From NCBI RefSeq assembly GCF_900215535.1, contig NZ_OCND01000005.1, positions 179,501 through 243,500 on the forward strand: a stretch of DNA of 64,000 nt. The letters are read 5' to 3'. The stretch is from Pseudoxanthomonas wuyuanensis (GTDB lineage: Bacteria > Pseudomonadota > Gammaproteobacteria > Xanthomonadales > Xanthomonadaceae). A model generated the notes under the pieces. The model worked only from the letters and a program-made list of their open reading frames with translations. It had not been told where the DNA came from and made no database searches. The translations under genes were made by a program, and so were the position numbers. Within the stretch, counting starts at the first letter, position 1. Each line of letters begins with the position of its first letter. Positions 37,956 to 47,376 of this stretch are shown here, piece by piece.

Positions 37956-39764
37956 CTAGTCGCCCAGATGGAAACTGTCGCGGACGTGCTGGCGGAAGTC
38001 CTTCACCACCCGCAACGCGTCGCGCAGCAATTCGCGATCCAGCCGCCGCAACTGCTCCACCCGTACGAAATTGTCCGGTATCCGGCCCGCTTCCAGCGCC
38101 GCCAGTTGTTCGCCCAGGCGCAGACGGTGGAACACCGCCAGCGCCTGCGGCAGGTCCCGGGCCAGGTCCGCCGGCAGCAGTCCGGCCTGGTGCAGCGCCG
38201 CGCAGCGCTCGAAGCTGTTGCGTGCCTCGATGCGATGGCGCAGCGCCAGGCAGCGCAATCCGTGCACCACCGGGAACACGCCGCCCTTTTTCAGATCGGT
38301 GCCGCGCGCTTCGCCCTTGACGTTGCCCAGGAAGGTAAGCGGCGTCTGGAAATTAAGCATCGCCTGGGCCAGGTGATGCAGCAGGATCTCGTCATCGCCC
38401 AGCGTGGCCAGCGCCTGCCGCACCGGTGCGAACAGCGCGGTATTGCCGGCGATCGGCCGCGCGTCCAGCGCGATCGACAGGTCCAGCGCGGCCTGGCCGC
38501 TGTGATCGCGCCGCCAGTGGTCGATCCGCTGCCGCCATCCGCTCACCGACAGCCGCCAGTGCGCGCGGTTGACCATCACCCCGCCCGGACACGGCGGATA
38601 GCCCATCCGATCGAGCGCGGCGCTGAAGGCGTCCATCGTTTCGGCCAGCTGCGGCCAGTCCAGATCGTCGGCCATGACCAGGGCGTTGTCCTGATCGGTC
38701 TTGAGCAACTGTTCGCCGCGGCCCTCGCTGCCCATCACCAGCAGGCACAGCTGGTCCCACCGTTCCGGCGGCACCAGCAGTTCGAAGATCCGCGCCATGA
38801 TGCGGGTGTTGAGCGCGCTGACCAGTTCCATCAGATAGGCGATGCGCACCCCCTGCAGGTGCAGCGTGCGCATCAGGCGGTTCATCCCGGCGGCGGCATC
38901 GGCGATTTCCTCCAGGCTGTCGGCGCGCGCCAGCCGCAGGCTGATCAGGTGCGAGTGGCTGGCGTAGTGCGCCAGCACCTCGGCCATGCCCAGCGTGCCG
39001 ACCACGCGCCCGCCGTCATGCACCGCGACGCGCTCGATGTGGTGCCCGGTCATGCTGACCAGCGCCTGGAACAACACGTCGGCGGTGCGCACGCCGATCA
39101 GCGGCCGGTTGGCCAGCGGCCCGATCGGCGCCTGCGGCGACAGTTGCTGCAGCGCCAGCGCTTCCAGCAGGTCGGTACGGGTGACGATGCCGGGCTCGGG
39201 GTGCGCCGGATCGGTCACCAGCAGGCAGTCGACCCGCTGATCGCGCAATCGCGCGGTGGCCTCGGCGATGCTGGCGTCGGCAGCAACGGTCTCGGCCGGG
39301 GCCAGTTGCGCGTCGCCGACCTTGGTGACCATCAGCTCGGCCAGCTCCGACTTGCCGGCCGCCAGCTGGCCCTTGGTGGCCAGGCCCTCGTTGAAATACG
39401 CGGCAAAGCGCGGATAGTCGGCCAGCAACTGGCGGAACACCTCCGCCGGTATCAGGAAGCACAGGCTGTCGGTGTCGGTGCGGTAGCTGTGGCGGGCGCG
39501 CCCGGCCATCACCGCCCAGGCGCCGAAGACATCGCCCGGGCCGTAGTCGGCGAAAGGCTGCTCGTCGTCATCGGCCTCGTCGAACGCCTGGATCCTTCCT
39601 TTCAGGATCACGAACGCGTGCGTGGAGGGATGGCCGGCCCGGATCAGCAACTGGCCGGCCGGATGGAACTCCATGTCGACGCTGGCCTGCAGCCGGGCAT
39701 GGCCGGCCGCGTCCAGCAGATCGAACGGCGGCAACGACAGATCGAGCCCAGGCACCGGTTCCAT
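37956..39764 (-). CDS. cNMP-binding / CBS / DUF294 nucleotidyltransferase-like protein
   Basis: A 602-residue cytosolic protein in four parts. A cyclic-nucleotide-binding fold covers about residues 20-130 (FHPAGQLLIRAGHPSTHAFVILKGRI...GPGDVFG). A pair of CBS domains follows at about 150-280 (IAEATARLRDQRVDCLLVTDP; GHHIERVAVHDGGRVVGTLG). A DUF294 nucleotidyltransferase core has LLVMGSEGRGEQLLKTDQDNALV, the GS-x-GR...DxD catalytic pattern. A C-terminal DUF294 helical domain ends it. This looks like a GlnD-like nucleotidyltransferase regulated by ligands; the substrate is unknown. It is paired with the exonuclease downstream. Confidence 0.9.
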   Translation of the reverse strand: MEPVPGLDLSLPPFDLLDAAGHARLQASVDMEFHPAGQLLIRAGHPSTHAFVILKGRIQAFDEADDDEQPFADYGPGDVFGAWAVMAGRARHSYRTDTDSLCFLIPAEVFRQLLADYPRFAAYFNEGLATKGQLAAGKSELAELMVTKVGDAQLAPAETVAADASIAEATARLRDQRVDCLLVTDPAHPEPGIVTRTDLLEALALQQLSPQAPIGPLANRPLIGVRTADVLFQALVSMTGHHIERVAVHDGGRVVGTLGMAEVLAHYASHSHLISLRLARADSLEEIADAAAGMNRLMRTLHLQGVRIAYLMELVSALNTRIMARIFELLVPPERWDQLCLLVMGSEGRGEQLLKTDQDNALVMADDLDWPQLAETMDAFSAALDRMGYPPCPGGVMVNRAHWRLSVSGWRQRIDHWRRDHSGQAALDLSIALDARPIAGNTALFAPVRQALATLGDDEILLHHLAQAMLNFQTPLTFLGNVKGEARGTDLKKGGVFPVVHGLRCLALRHRIEARNSFERCAALHQAGLLPADLARDLPQALAVFHRLRLGEQLAALEAGRIPDNFVRVEQLRRLDRELLRDALRVVKDFRQHVRDSFHLGD

Positions 39765-39861
39765 GCCGGCAGTGTGCCAGTTCGGGGCGCCGAGTTGGCT
39801 GCTACTTTCGCCGCAGCGGCGCTTCTTCTGCATCCGGGCCGGAACCGGCAGAATCGGCGGC

Positions 39862-41307
39862 ATGGGAACGCCGCTGCTGCTGTTTGCCGATTCCGTCGCC
39901 GGGCTCTCCGTCGGCACCTGGCTGCTGATCCTGGACTGGGTCATCCGGCTGGCCGCGTTGCTGTGGATTCCCAGCCGCACCACGCCCGCGGCCGCGCGCA
40001 GCTGGATGCTGCTGGTGGCGTTCATTCCGTTGCTGGGACTGCCGTTGTACCTGATGCTGGGGCACCCCTGGCTGTCGCGGCAGCGGGTGCAGCGGCAGGC
40101 CCAGGCTTCCGGCGTCATCCGCGAAGGTCAGTTGCCGCTGAAGGCGTTGCGCTGGTCGCCGGGCGGCGGCGCGGCGGCCGAAATGGCGCCGCTGGTCGAG
40201 CGCCAGGGCGACTTCATGCCGACCCGCGGCAACGCGGTGCAACTGCTGGATCGCTATGACGACTCCCTGCAGGCACTGCTTGCCGACATCGGCGGTGCGC
40301 AACAACAGGTGCATCTGCTGTATTACCTGATGTTCGACGACGCGGTCGGCGATGCCGTGGTCGAGGCGCTGCTGCAGGCCGCCGCGCGCGGGGTGGAGTG
40401 CCGGTTGCTGCTGGATGCGGTCGGCGGCAAACGCGGCCTGCGCCGCTATCGCAAGCGCCTGTGCCAGGCCGGCGTGCAGGTGCACGACCTGCTGCCCGGC
40501 GGCCTGCGCTGGCGCCGCAGCGGACGGATGGATCTGCGCAACCATCGCAAGATCGCGGTCATCGACAGCGGCGTGGCCTATGTCGGTTCGCAGAACCTGG
40601 CCGCGGCGGAATTCGTCCGCGGTTTTCCCAACCGCGAACTGGTCGCGCGCGTGCAGGGGCCGGTGGTCACCCACCTGGAATCGGTGTTCGCCAGCGACTG
40701 GTACATCGAGACCGGCGAGCGCCTGCATGTGCCGCTGGATTGTCCGTTGCAGCCGACCGATGCGGCGACCCAGCTGCTGCCCAGCGGGCCGGCGTATCCG
40801 TTCGAGAACGCGCGCGATGCGGTCAATGCGCTGATCCATCTGGCGCAGCGGCGGGTGGTGCTGACCACGCCGTATTTCGTCCCCGACGATGCCACCCTGG
40901 CCGCGCTGCGGATTGCCGCGCTGTCCGGCGTGGAGGTGCAGCTGATCCTGTCGCAGAGCAACAACCAGCGGCTGACCGAATGGGCGCAGGAGTCCTACTA
41001 CGCCGACCTGCTGGCCTGCGGCGTGAAGATAGCGCTGTACCGGCCGCATTTCCTGCACGCCAAGCACATGAGCGTGGACGACGACATCGCGCTGCTGGGT
41101 TCGATCAACCTGGACATCCGCTCGTTCGCGCTCAACGCCGAAATCGGCTTGCTCTGCTACGACCGTGCCACCGTGGCGCGCATGCGCGAAGTGGAAGCCG
41201 ATTACCTGCGCCAGTCCGTTGCCGTCGATGCCGAACGCTGGAATCGCCGGCCGGCCTGGCGCCGCAGCCGCGAAGGCATCGCCCGGCTGGCCGATTCGCT
41301 GATGTAG
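39862..41307 (+). CDS. cls: Cardiolipin synthase (ClsA-type)
   Basis: A 481-residue membrane phospholipase D-family enzyme that joins two phosphatidylglycerols to cardiolipin. Two N-terminal helices (LLILDWVIRLAALLWIPSR; SWMLLVAFIPLLGLPLYLMLG) precede two HKD motifs: NHRKIAVIDSGVAYVGSQN and HAKHMSVDDDIALLGSIN. Both have the full HxKxxxxD. The start at 39862 (MGTPLLLFADS) follows the family; the frame is open further upstream but without sense. It is divergent from the cNMP/CBS gene. Confidence 0.95.
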   Translation: MGTPLLLFADSVAGLSVGTWLLILDWVIRLAALLWIPSRTTPAAARSWMLLVAFIPLLGLPLYLMLGHPWLSRQRVQRQAQASGVIREGQLPLKALRWSPGGGAAAEMAPLVERQGDFMPTRGNAVQLLDRYDDSLQALLADIGGAQQQVHLLYYLMFDDAVGDAVVEALLQAAARGVECRLLLDAVGGKRGLRRYRKRLCQAGVQVHDLLPGGLRWRRSGRMDLRNHRKIAVIDSGVAYVGSQNLAAAEFVRGFPNRELVARVQGPVVTHLESVFASDWYIETGERLHVPLDCPLQPTDAATQLLPSGPAYPFENARDAVNALIHLAQRRVVLTTPYFVPDDATLAALRIAALSGVEVQLILSQSNNQRLTEWAQESYYADLLACGVKIALYRPHFLHAKHMSVDDDIALLGSINLDIRSFALNAEIGLLCYDRATVARMREVEADYLRQSVAVDAERWNRRPAWRRSREGIARLADSLM

Positions 41308-41348
41308 GACGCGGCGAGCGGCCCAGGCGCGTCCCCTACAATGCCGTC

Positions 41349-42761
41349 ATGACGCACGCCGTTCCCTCCCGCCCAATGCCTGCCGATGACAGGCCCTATG
41401 ACATCGGCATCATCGGAGGCGGCGCCGGCGGCGTGCTCACCGCACTGCACGCGCTGCGGCTGGCGCGCACCGCCGTACGGATCGTGCTGTTCGAGCCGGC
41501 TCCCACGCTGGCCAGAGGGGTCGCGTATGCGACCACCCGCGCCGAGCACCTGCTCAACGTGCCGGTGCGGCGGATGAGCGCCTTCGACGCGGCCCCCGAC
41601 GATTTTCTGGACTATGTGGCGGCGACCTCGCCGGCCGATGGGCCGGATCGCGATGCGCTGGCCCACCGCTACGCGGAACGGCGCCGCTACGGCGACTACC
41701 TGATGACGCGGCTGCGGCAGGCCAGGGACGCCAGCGCGGCCAGCCTGGAAATCCGCCGCCAGCAGGTGACCGCTTTGCAGGTCGCCGACGGCCGCTACCG
41801 GCTGACCACGGAAGACGGACAGACCCTTGTCTGTGCCGGCGTGGTGTTGGCGGTAGGCAATCGTCCGCGCCCGTTGCCGGCGCGCGGCGCCTCGGGGCTG
41901 GCGGCCACGGCCAGGCTGGAGGCATGGGACTTCGACGCCATCGCGGAAATCCCCGCCGATGCCGATGTCTGCATCGTCGGCTCCGGCCTGAGCATGGTCG
42001 ATGCCGTGCTGACCATGGCCAGGAACGGGCACCGCGGCCGGGTCCATGTGCTGTCCCGGCACGCGCTGCTGCCGCTGGCGCATACCGCCTATGCGGTGGC
42101 CGAGTTCGATGTCGAGGCGCTGTTGCCCCTGGATCTGCGCGGACGCATCCGCTTCCTGCGCCGCGCGGCCGCGGAGGCATCCAGCCGGCAGCTGCCGTGG
42201 CAGGCGGTGATGGAACGGCTGCGTCCGCACGGCCAGGCGCTGTGGCAATCGCTGACGCCGGCCGATCAGCGCCGCTTCCTGCGCCACGCCGTGCGGCTAT
42301 GGGACGTGCACCGCCACCGCATCGCGCCGTCGGTGCAGGCCTGTCTCGCCGCGATGCGCGGGCGCGGGCAGTTGCGCCTGCACCGCGGGCGCCTGGATAC
42401 GGCAATGCCGGTAGGCCCGCGCATCCGCCTGAGCCTGCGCATGCGCGATGGCCGCTCGCAACAGCTGGACGTGGACCGCATCATCAACGCCACCGGCGTG
42501 GAAATGCGTGTGCAGACCATGCGCAACCCGCTGCTGTCCGATCTGTTGGGGCGCGGCCATGCGCAGCCGGGCACGCACGGCATCGGCCTCAAGACCGCGC
42601 ACGACGGCAGCCTGGTCGATGCGGACGGAAACCCGCAGCCCGGCCTGATCGCCATCGGCAGCCTGCGCATCGGCTGCCTGTGGGAAAGCATCGCGGTGCC
42701 GGAACTGCGCGGCCAGGCCGAAGCGGCGGCGCGCCAGCTGTTGGCCCTGCAGGAGCGGTGA
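41349..42761 (+). CDS. FAD/NAD(P)-binding oxidoreductase-like protein
   Basis: A 470-residue protein of the FAD-NAD(P)-binding PF13454-like family. An N-terminal FAD Rossmann motif (YDIGIIGGGAGGVLTALHAL) is followed by an ATTRAEHLLNVPVRRMSAF segment typical of the family. A second nucleotide motif is VCIVGSGLSMVDAVLTM, and the C-terminal region reads NATGVEMRV...GLIAIGSLRIGCLWESIAVPELRGQA. Members occur beside siderophore or hydroxylation genes, but none are seen here. Reaction unknown. It lies 41 bases downstream of cls and may be co-transcribed. Confidence 0.82.
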   Translation: MTHAVPSRPMPADDRPYDIGIIGGGAGGVLTALHALRLARTAVRIVLFEPAPTLARGVAYATTRAEHLLNVPVRRMSAFDAAPDDFLDYVAATSPADGPDRDALAHRYAERRRYGDYLMTRLRQARDASAASLEIRRQQVTALQVADGRYRLTTEDGQTLVCAGVVLAVGNRPRPLPARGASGLAATARLEAWDFDAIAEIPADADVCIVGSGLSMVDAVLTMARNGHRGRVHVLSRHALLPLAHTAYAVAEFDVEALLPLDLRGRIRFLRRAAAEASSRQLPWQAVMERLRPHGQALWQSLTPADQRRFLRHAVRLWDVHRHRIAPSVQACLAAMRGRGQLRLHRGRLDTAMPVGPRIRLSLRMRDGRSQQLDVDRIINATGVEMRVQTMRNPLLSDLLGRGHAQPGTHGIGLKTAHDGSLVDADGNPQPGLIAIGSLRIGCLWESIAVPELRGQAEAAARQLLALQER

Positions 42762-42764
42762 AGG

Positions 42765-42784
42765 GTTAACGGTCAAGCGTTAAC
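42765..42784. terminator. GTTAACG inverted repeat between convergent genes
   Basis: GTTAACG and CGTTAAC arms with a 6-base loop lie between the FAD protein gene and gluconokinase, both of which end nearby. It is AT-richer than its surroundings. It may be a weak bidirectional terminator. Confidence 0.4.
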
Positions 42785-42801
42785 GCAATCAAGGCGACCG
42801 C

Positions 42802-43362
42802 CTATTCGGCGCTGCTGCAAGGCGGCGCAGCGCAACCAGCCGCTATCGCGGCAATCGCAGCGGCGATCACCTGCGCGGGCGGCGGCGAGATATCGATCGC
42901 CAGCACATCGGGTTCGGCTTCCGGCGCCTGCAACGCCTCGAACTGGCTGTCCAGCAGCGCGGGCGGCATGAAGTGGCCGGTGCGCGCGCTCAGCCGTTGC
43001 GCAATCAGCCCCGGCTCGCCCTGCAGGAACAGGAACAGCAGGCGCAGCCCGCTGCCGGCTCGCAACTGCTCGCGATGCGCGGCGCGCAAACCGGAAAACG
43101 CCAGCACCGCCGTTTCGCCGCGATTGGCGTGATCGCGCAGCGCAGCGGCCAGCGCGTCCACCCACGGCGCGCGCATGGCATCGGTCAATGGCTGGCCGCT
43201 GGCCATCCGCGCGCGCGCCTGCGCGCTGTGAAAATCGTCGGCGTCCAGATAGCGGGCGCCATAGTGTTCGGCCAGCGCACGCGCCAGCAACGATTTGCCG
43301 CTGCCGGACACGCCCATCACCACGATGGCCTGCACCGGTGCGGGAACGCCAGCGCCGTTCAT
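42802..43362 (-). CDS. gntK: Gluconokinase (GntK-type)
   Basis: A 186-residue P-loop kinase phosphorylating gluconate to 6-phosphogluconate. Walker A is [49 protein letters not shown] and the lid region [20 protein letters not shown] are classic GntK. It is the third gene of the cellobionate operon: its ATG overlaps the phosphorylase stop (ATGA at 43362-43359), and its substrate is the product of that enzyme. A C-terminal Ala-rich tail is slightly longer than usual. Confidence 0.95.
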   Translation of the reverse strand: MNGAGVPAPVQAIVVMGVSGSGKSLLARALAEHYGARYLDADDFHSAQARARMASGQPLTDAMRAPWVDALAAALRDHANRGETAVLAFSGLRAAHREQLRAGSGLRLLFLFLQGEPGLIAQRLSARTGHFMPPALLDSQFEALQAPEAEPDVLAIDISPPPAQVIAAAIAAIAAGCAAPPCSSAE

Positions 43363-45779
43363 CGGCGGGTTTCCGTGGCCGCCGCCGCAGCGGCCACGGA
43401 CGGCCCCTCGCGCAACGGCAGCACGACCTGCACGCGGTAGCGGCGCCCGGCCTCGATCGCGCCAATCGCCGCTTCGGCCATCGGCACGCCATCGACGCTC
43501 ACCGCGACGCGCTCGCAACCTGCTTCGCGGCCGAATTCGACTTCGAACTCGGCGCCGCGGAAGCGGCGCCGCGCGCGCGCCTGCATCCAGTGCGACGGCA
43601 GCTGCGGCGCGATGCGCAGCACGTCGCCATCGCCATGCAGGCCGAACAGGCCTTCGATGATGCAGCGATACAGCCACGCCGCGGTGCCGGTGTTGAACAG
43701 CTGGCTGGAACGGCCGGCGCTGTCCGGATACTGGCGCCAGGCGCCGCGGTAATAGTTGGGCACGAACACCGGCAACTGGCCGCGCCGCAGGTAATCCTGC
43801 GGATCCGGACCCGGCAGCATCTGCCGCAGCAGCCGGTAGGCGCGGTCGCCGTCGCCGGTCCGATACAGGCTGTGGATGTAGAACGCGGCGGCGTGGTTGT
43901 AGACCGATCCGTTCTCGGCCGAACCGGGAAACTTCTGGGTCAACCGGCCGACATCCTCGCGCATGCCGGTATAGGCCGGCGCCAGCATCATCGCGCCGAA
44001 CGGGGTCTCCAGTTGCGCTTCCACCGCGGCGATCAAGCGCGCCTGCCGTGCCGGATCGGCGGCGCCGCTGAGCATCGCCCAACTCTGCGGATTGAGATAG
44101 ATACGGCCCTCGGTGTCGCTGGCCACGCCGAACACCACGCCATCATCGGTGATGCCGCGCGCATACCAGTCGCCGTCCCACAGATGGGCGTTCACCGCAG
44201 CGTTGGCCTGCGCGGCGCCGGCGCGGAACTCGACCGCCAGCTCCATGCGGCCATGGCGCTCGCAGATCCCGGCCCACAGCGCCAGCGCATGCGCGGTGGC
44301 CAGCGTCAGCCAGCCGGAGACGCCGCGTCCCTGGTAGCCGACCATGTTCATCGGGTCGCACCAGTCGCCCTGGGCGATGTAGCTCAGGCCACGGTCGTCG
44401 CGCGCGGCCAGCAGCCAGCGCATCGCCGCGCAGATCCGTTCCGATACCGTCGCCGTGGCGCCATCGCTGCCGGTCACCGCTTCGTCCAGCAGTGCGTAGT
44501 CGCCGGTCTCGTCCAGGTACGGCTGCAGGCACACCGGCAGCCAGACGCAGTGATCGGTGTGCGGAATCTGGTTGATGTACTTCAGCTCGGCGCCTTCGGC
44601 CAGCAGGATGCCGTCAGGCATCGCGCCGCTGGCTTCCTGCTGCGACAGCGCCCGCAGAATCGCCTGGCGCATGCTTTGCGGCTGCACATAGACCATGCCC
44701 ATGTGGTCCTGCAGATAGTTGCGGGTCTGCGGATCGGTGGTCAGCCGGTTGCTGTCGCCGTGGTAGTACACCTGCCGCGGCAACCAGTGATTGACGAACC
44801 GATCCAGCGCCGGCTCCGGCGTTTCGATGCGCAGGCAACCGCGGCCCAGCGCCAGGTACTGGGCATAGGCGGCATCGGCCGCAGCGAAGCCCTCCGCCGA
44901 CAGGTGGCGCGCACGCAACGCGGCGATTTCGGCCTCGTCGCGCGCCGGGCCGAACAGGAAGCGGAAGTGCTCGTCGGCACCGTCGGCCAGCGCCAGCCGG
45001 TACTGCAACGCGGTGGTCGGCGTTTCGTAGTGCGCCTGGCCGCCGGCCAGCAGCGGCGCCTGCACCGCGCTGGGCGCATGCAGGCCGCCCTCGCCCTCGA
45101 ACGCGGCCTGGCGGGTTTCCCACGCATCCGGCGCGCGCTCGTGCAGCAGGAAGGTCAGATCCTTGAAGTCGCGGTGCTTGAAGTAGTCTTCGACGCGCTG
45201 GTAGGGGGTGACGCTGGCGCAGACGATGCCGCCCAGCTCGGGCCGGTAGGCGGCGGACTGGTTCATCCACGACATGTAGCCGACCGGGAAGTACGGGTAG
45301 AGGCTGATGTTGCGCGTGCGGCCGGACAGGTTGCGCACGCGCAGCAACCACAGCTCGACCACGTCGTCGGTGGTCAACTGCAATGACGCCTCGATCAGCA
45401 GGCCGGCCTGTTGCACGCGCCAGCCTATCCGTCCCGGCTCGGCGATGAACTCGAAGCGCTCGGCCGCCGCGCGTACCGGCTCGTACGGTACCGAGAACAG
45501 CGCGCCATCGTCTTCGTCCTTGAGGTAGAAGAAGCGGCCAGGATGGTGCGCGTAGTACGGCTGCTCCGGCTGCATGAAGGTGCGCGCTTCCAGGTTCGGC
45601 GCATGCGCGTACTTGGCCGGCTCCGGCTGCATGAACTGCGCGCTGGCATAGCCGCGGCAGTTGACCTGCACCATCATCCGCCGGTTCCACAGGAACGCCG
45701 AGGCCAGCGGCATCGCTGTCGGCGTGGACAGGCTTACGCGGGTGCCATCGTCGCTGGCGGCGATCAGCGGCGCGCTCAT
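43359..45779 (-). CDS. Cellobionic acid phosphorylase (GH94)
   Basis: An 806-residue GH94 phosphorylase. Xanthomonas campestris has a characterised cellobionic acid phosphorylase of this type, which splits cellobionate with phosphate into glucose 1-phosphate and gluconate. The N-terminal beta-sandwich carries [26 protein letters not shown]. The catalytic (alpha/alpha)6 domain carries [19 protein letters not shown], with general acid Asp472 by analogy to GDWND of cellobiose phosphorylase, plus [20 protein letters not shown] and the phosphate-site [11 protein letters not shown]. Specificity for the acid rather than cellobiose is inferred from the adjacent gluconokinase and similarity. It overlaps both neighbours by four bases. 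Confidence 0.9.
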   Translation of the reverse strand: MSAPLIAASDDGTRVSLSTPTAMPLASAFLWNRRMMVQVNCRGYASAQFMQPEPAKYAHAPNLEARTFMQPEQPYYAHHPGRFFYLKDEDDGALFSVPYEPVRAAAERFEFIAEPGRIGWRVQQAGLLIEASLQLTTDDVVELWLLRVRNLSGRTRNISLYPYFPVGYMSWMNQSAAYRPELGGIVCASVTPYQRVEDYFKHRDFKDLTFLLHERAPDAWETRQAAFEGEGGLHAPSAVQAPLLAGGQAHYETPTTALQYRLALADGADEHFRFLFGPARDEAEIAALRARHLSAEGFAAADAAYAQYLALGRGCLRIETPEPALDRFVNHWLPRQVYYHGDSNRLTTDPQTRNYLQDHMGMVYVQPQSMRQAILRALSQQEASGAMPDGILLAEGAELKYINQIPHTDHCVWLPVCLQPYLDETGDYALLDEAVTGSDGATATVSERICAAMRWLLAARDDRGLSYIAQGDWCDPMNMVGYQGRGVSGWLTLATAHALALWAGICERHGRMELAVEFRAGAAQANAAVNAHLWDGDWYARGITDDGVVFGVASDTEGRIYLNPQSWAMLSGAADPARQARLIAAVEAQLETPFGAMMLAPAYTGMREDVGRLTQKFPGSAENGSVYNHAAAFYIHSLYRTGDGDRAYRLLRQMLPGPDPQDYLRRGQLPVFVPNYYRGAWRQYPDSAGRSSQLFNTGTAAWLYRCIIEGLFGLHGDGDVLRIAPQLPSHWMQARARRRFRGAEFEVEFGREAGCERVAVSVDGVPMAEAAIGAIEAGRRYRVQVVLPLREGPSVAAAAAATETRR

Positions 45780-47143
45780 GGCCGCGCCGCCTTGCGCGCC
45801 AGCAGTTCGCTCTGCACCTGCGCCAGCGTTGCGTTGTCCAGCGGGTAGAAGCGCATCGTGAACGCGGCGACGAACGCCACCACGCCCGGGATCACCGTCA
45901 GCAACAGCACGATGCCCAGCTGCGAGGCGCCCGATTGCGCCTGGTTGGCCACGTAGCCCATCGCCGCCAGCAACCAGGCAATGGCCGCCGAGGCGATCGC
46001 TCCGCCCAGCTTTTGCGAGAACGTCGCCGCCGCGAAGGTCATCGCGGTCGCGCGCCGCCCCATCTTCCACTCGGTATAGTCGGCGGCGTCGGCGTACATC
46101 GAGAACGCCAGCGGCGACTTCGGCCCCAGCGCCAATCCTATCAACGTATTGAGCACGAACATCACACCTATCGCCTCGGCGGGAACGAAGAACATCGCGC
46201 AGCTGAGCGCGCCGACCGCGGCCATCAGCCCCACCATCAGCCGCTTCTTGTCGAAGTACCGGGTCAGCAGCGGGGTCAGCGCCGCACCGACCGCCAGTGC
46301 CACCGAATAGGCGCCCAGGAAGCGCCCGGTCAGATCCGGACGCAGCACGAAGTACTTCATGTAGTACACCGAAGCGCCACCGCGCATGACGATGGTCACC
46401 ATGATGATCAGCGCTAGCGCGAACAGCACCAGCCAGGCCTTGTTGTTCAGCAGATCCTTCAGATCCTGGCGGACCGCGCTGTTCTGCTGCGGCGGCGGGG
46501 CGATGCGTTCGCGGGTGGTCAGGAACACGGTGACGAACAGCGCAGCCGCGGCGATGCCGTAGGCGGCCATGGTCAGCTGCCAGCCGCGCGCCTCGTCGCC
46601 GCGGCCCAGCCAGGCGACCAGATCCAGCGTGCAGTAGTTGACGATGGCAGTGCCGGCGAAGGCGGCGATGAAACGGAAGCTGATCAGCGTGGTGCGCTGC
46701 TGGCTGTCGCCGGTGATGACGCCGGACAGCGCCGAGTACGGCGTGCTCAGCACGGTGTAGCACAGCATCATCAGGGTGAACGTCGCGTACGCCCACAGCA
46801 GCTTGCCGCCGTCGCCGGCGGCCGGCACCGTATAGGTCAGCACGCCGGCCACCGCCATCGGCAGCGCCGCGTACAGCAGGTACGGCCGGAACTTGCCGAA
46901 ACGGCTGCGGGTGCGGTCGGCAAGCGCGCCCATCAGCGGGTCGGTGACGGCATCGACGATCTTGGTCGCCAGGATCATCGTGCCGACCGCGGCCGCGGCC
47001 AGCCCCATCACGTCGGTGTAGAAAATCAGCAGGAACGAGGAGATGTTGGCCCAGTAGAAGTTGAATCCCATGTCGCCGATGCCATAGCCGACTTTTTCGC
47101 GCAGGCGCAGCGGCGCGGTCGGGGATGCTGTTGGCGGGGTCAC
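45776..47143 (-). CDS. GPH-family sugar:cation symporter (probable cellobionate importer)
   Basis: A 455-residue 12-helix symporter of the glycoside-pentoside-hexuronide family. [32 protein letters not shown] is the diagnostic N-terminus; [27 protein letters not shown] follows, and [24 protein letters not shown] is the second-half signature. The start is taken as GTG 47143, which has AGGAG six bases upstream; in-frame ATGs at 47194 and 47203 lack a ribosome site. It is the first gene of the symporter-phosphorylase-gluconokinase operon and presumably brings cellobionate or a related oxidised cello-sugar into the cytosol. Confidence 0.9.
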   Translation of the reverse strand: MTPPTASPTAPLRLREKVGYGIGDMGFNFYWANISSFLLIFYTDVMGLAAAAVGTMILATKIVDAVTDPLMGALADRTRSRFGKFRPYLLYAALPMAVAGVLTYTVPAAGDGGKLLWAYATFTLMMLCYTVLSTPYSALSGVITGDSQQRTTLISFRFIAAFAGTAIVNYCTLDLVAWLGRGDEARGWQLTMAAYGIAAAALFVTVFLTTRERIAPPPQQNSAVRQDLKDLLNNKAWLVLFALALIIMVTIVMRGGASVYYMKYFVLRPDLTGRFLGAYSVALAVGAALTPLLTRYFDKKRLMVGLMAAVGALSCAMFFVPAEAIGVMFVLNTLIGLALGPKSPLAFSMYADAADYTEWKMGRRATAMTFAAATFSQKLGGAIASAAIAWLLAAMGYVANQAQSGASQLGIVLLLTVIPGVVAFVAAFTMRFYPLDNATLAQVQSELLARKAARP

Positions 47144-47335
47144 TGCAGGCTCCTGGTGGTCGACAAGCGGGCGCACGCCCGGTGCGCACGTCATGGCGGC
47201 CACCCGGCGATGGCCGCTGCGGCTCTGCCGCCACGGCCCTGTTCAGCCGCGAGCTTCCCCTATCCGGCGCCAGCCGGCAAGCCGGAGAGCGTCGGCGGTC
47301 CCGTGCCCGCGCCGGGATGCGCAGCCGCCGATGCC

Positions 47336-47351
47336 TGGCAGTACACTGCCA
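47336..47351. promoter_or_regulatory. 16-bp palindrome upstream of the hybrid kinase
   Basis: TGGCAGT-AC-ACTGCCA is a perfect 7-bp inverted repeat with a 2-base centre, 26 bases before the kinase start. It overlaps a possible -10 (TACACT). It lies in the shared upstream region of the kinase and the cellobionate operon, so either could be its target. Confidence 0.4.
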
Positions 47352-47376
47352 CCGAAGGCTGACGGGGAGGACAACC

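Noticed and set aside
43359-47234. One continuous 1291-codon frame that would fuse an unknown N-terminal part to the GH94 enzyme
   Set aside because: The upstream 485 codons are a shadow of the GPH symporter in another frame. The GH94 start at 45779 overlaps the symporter stop in the usual ATGA manner.
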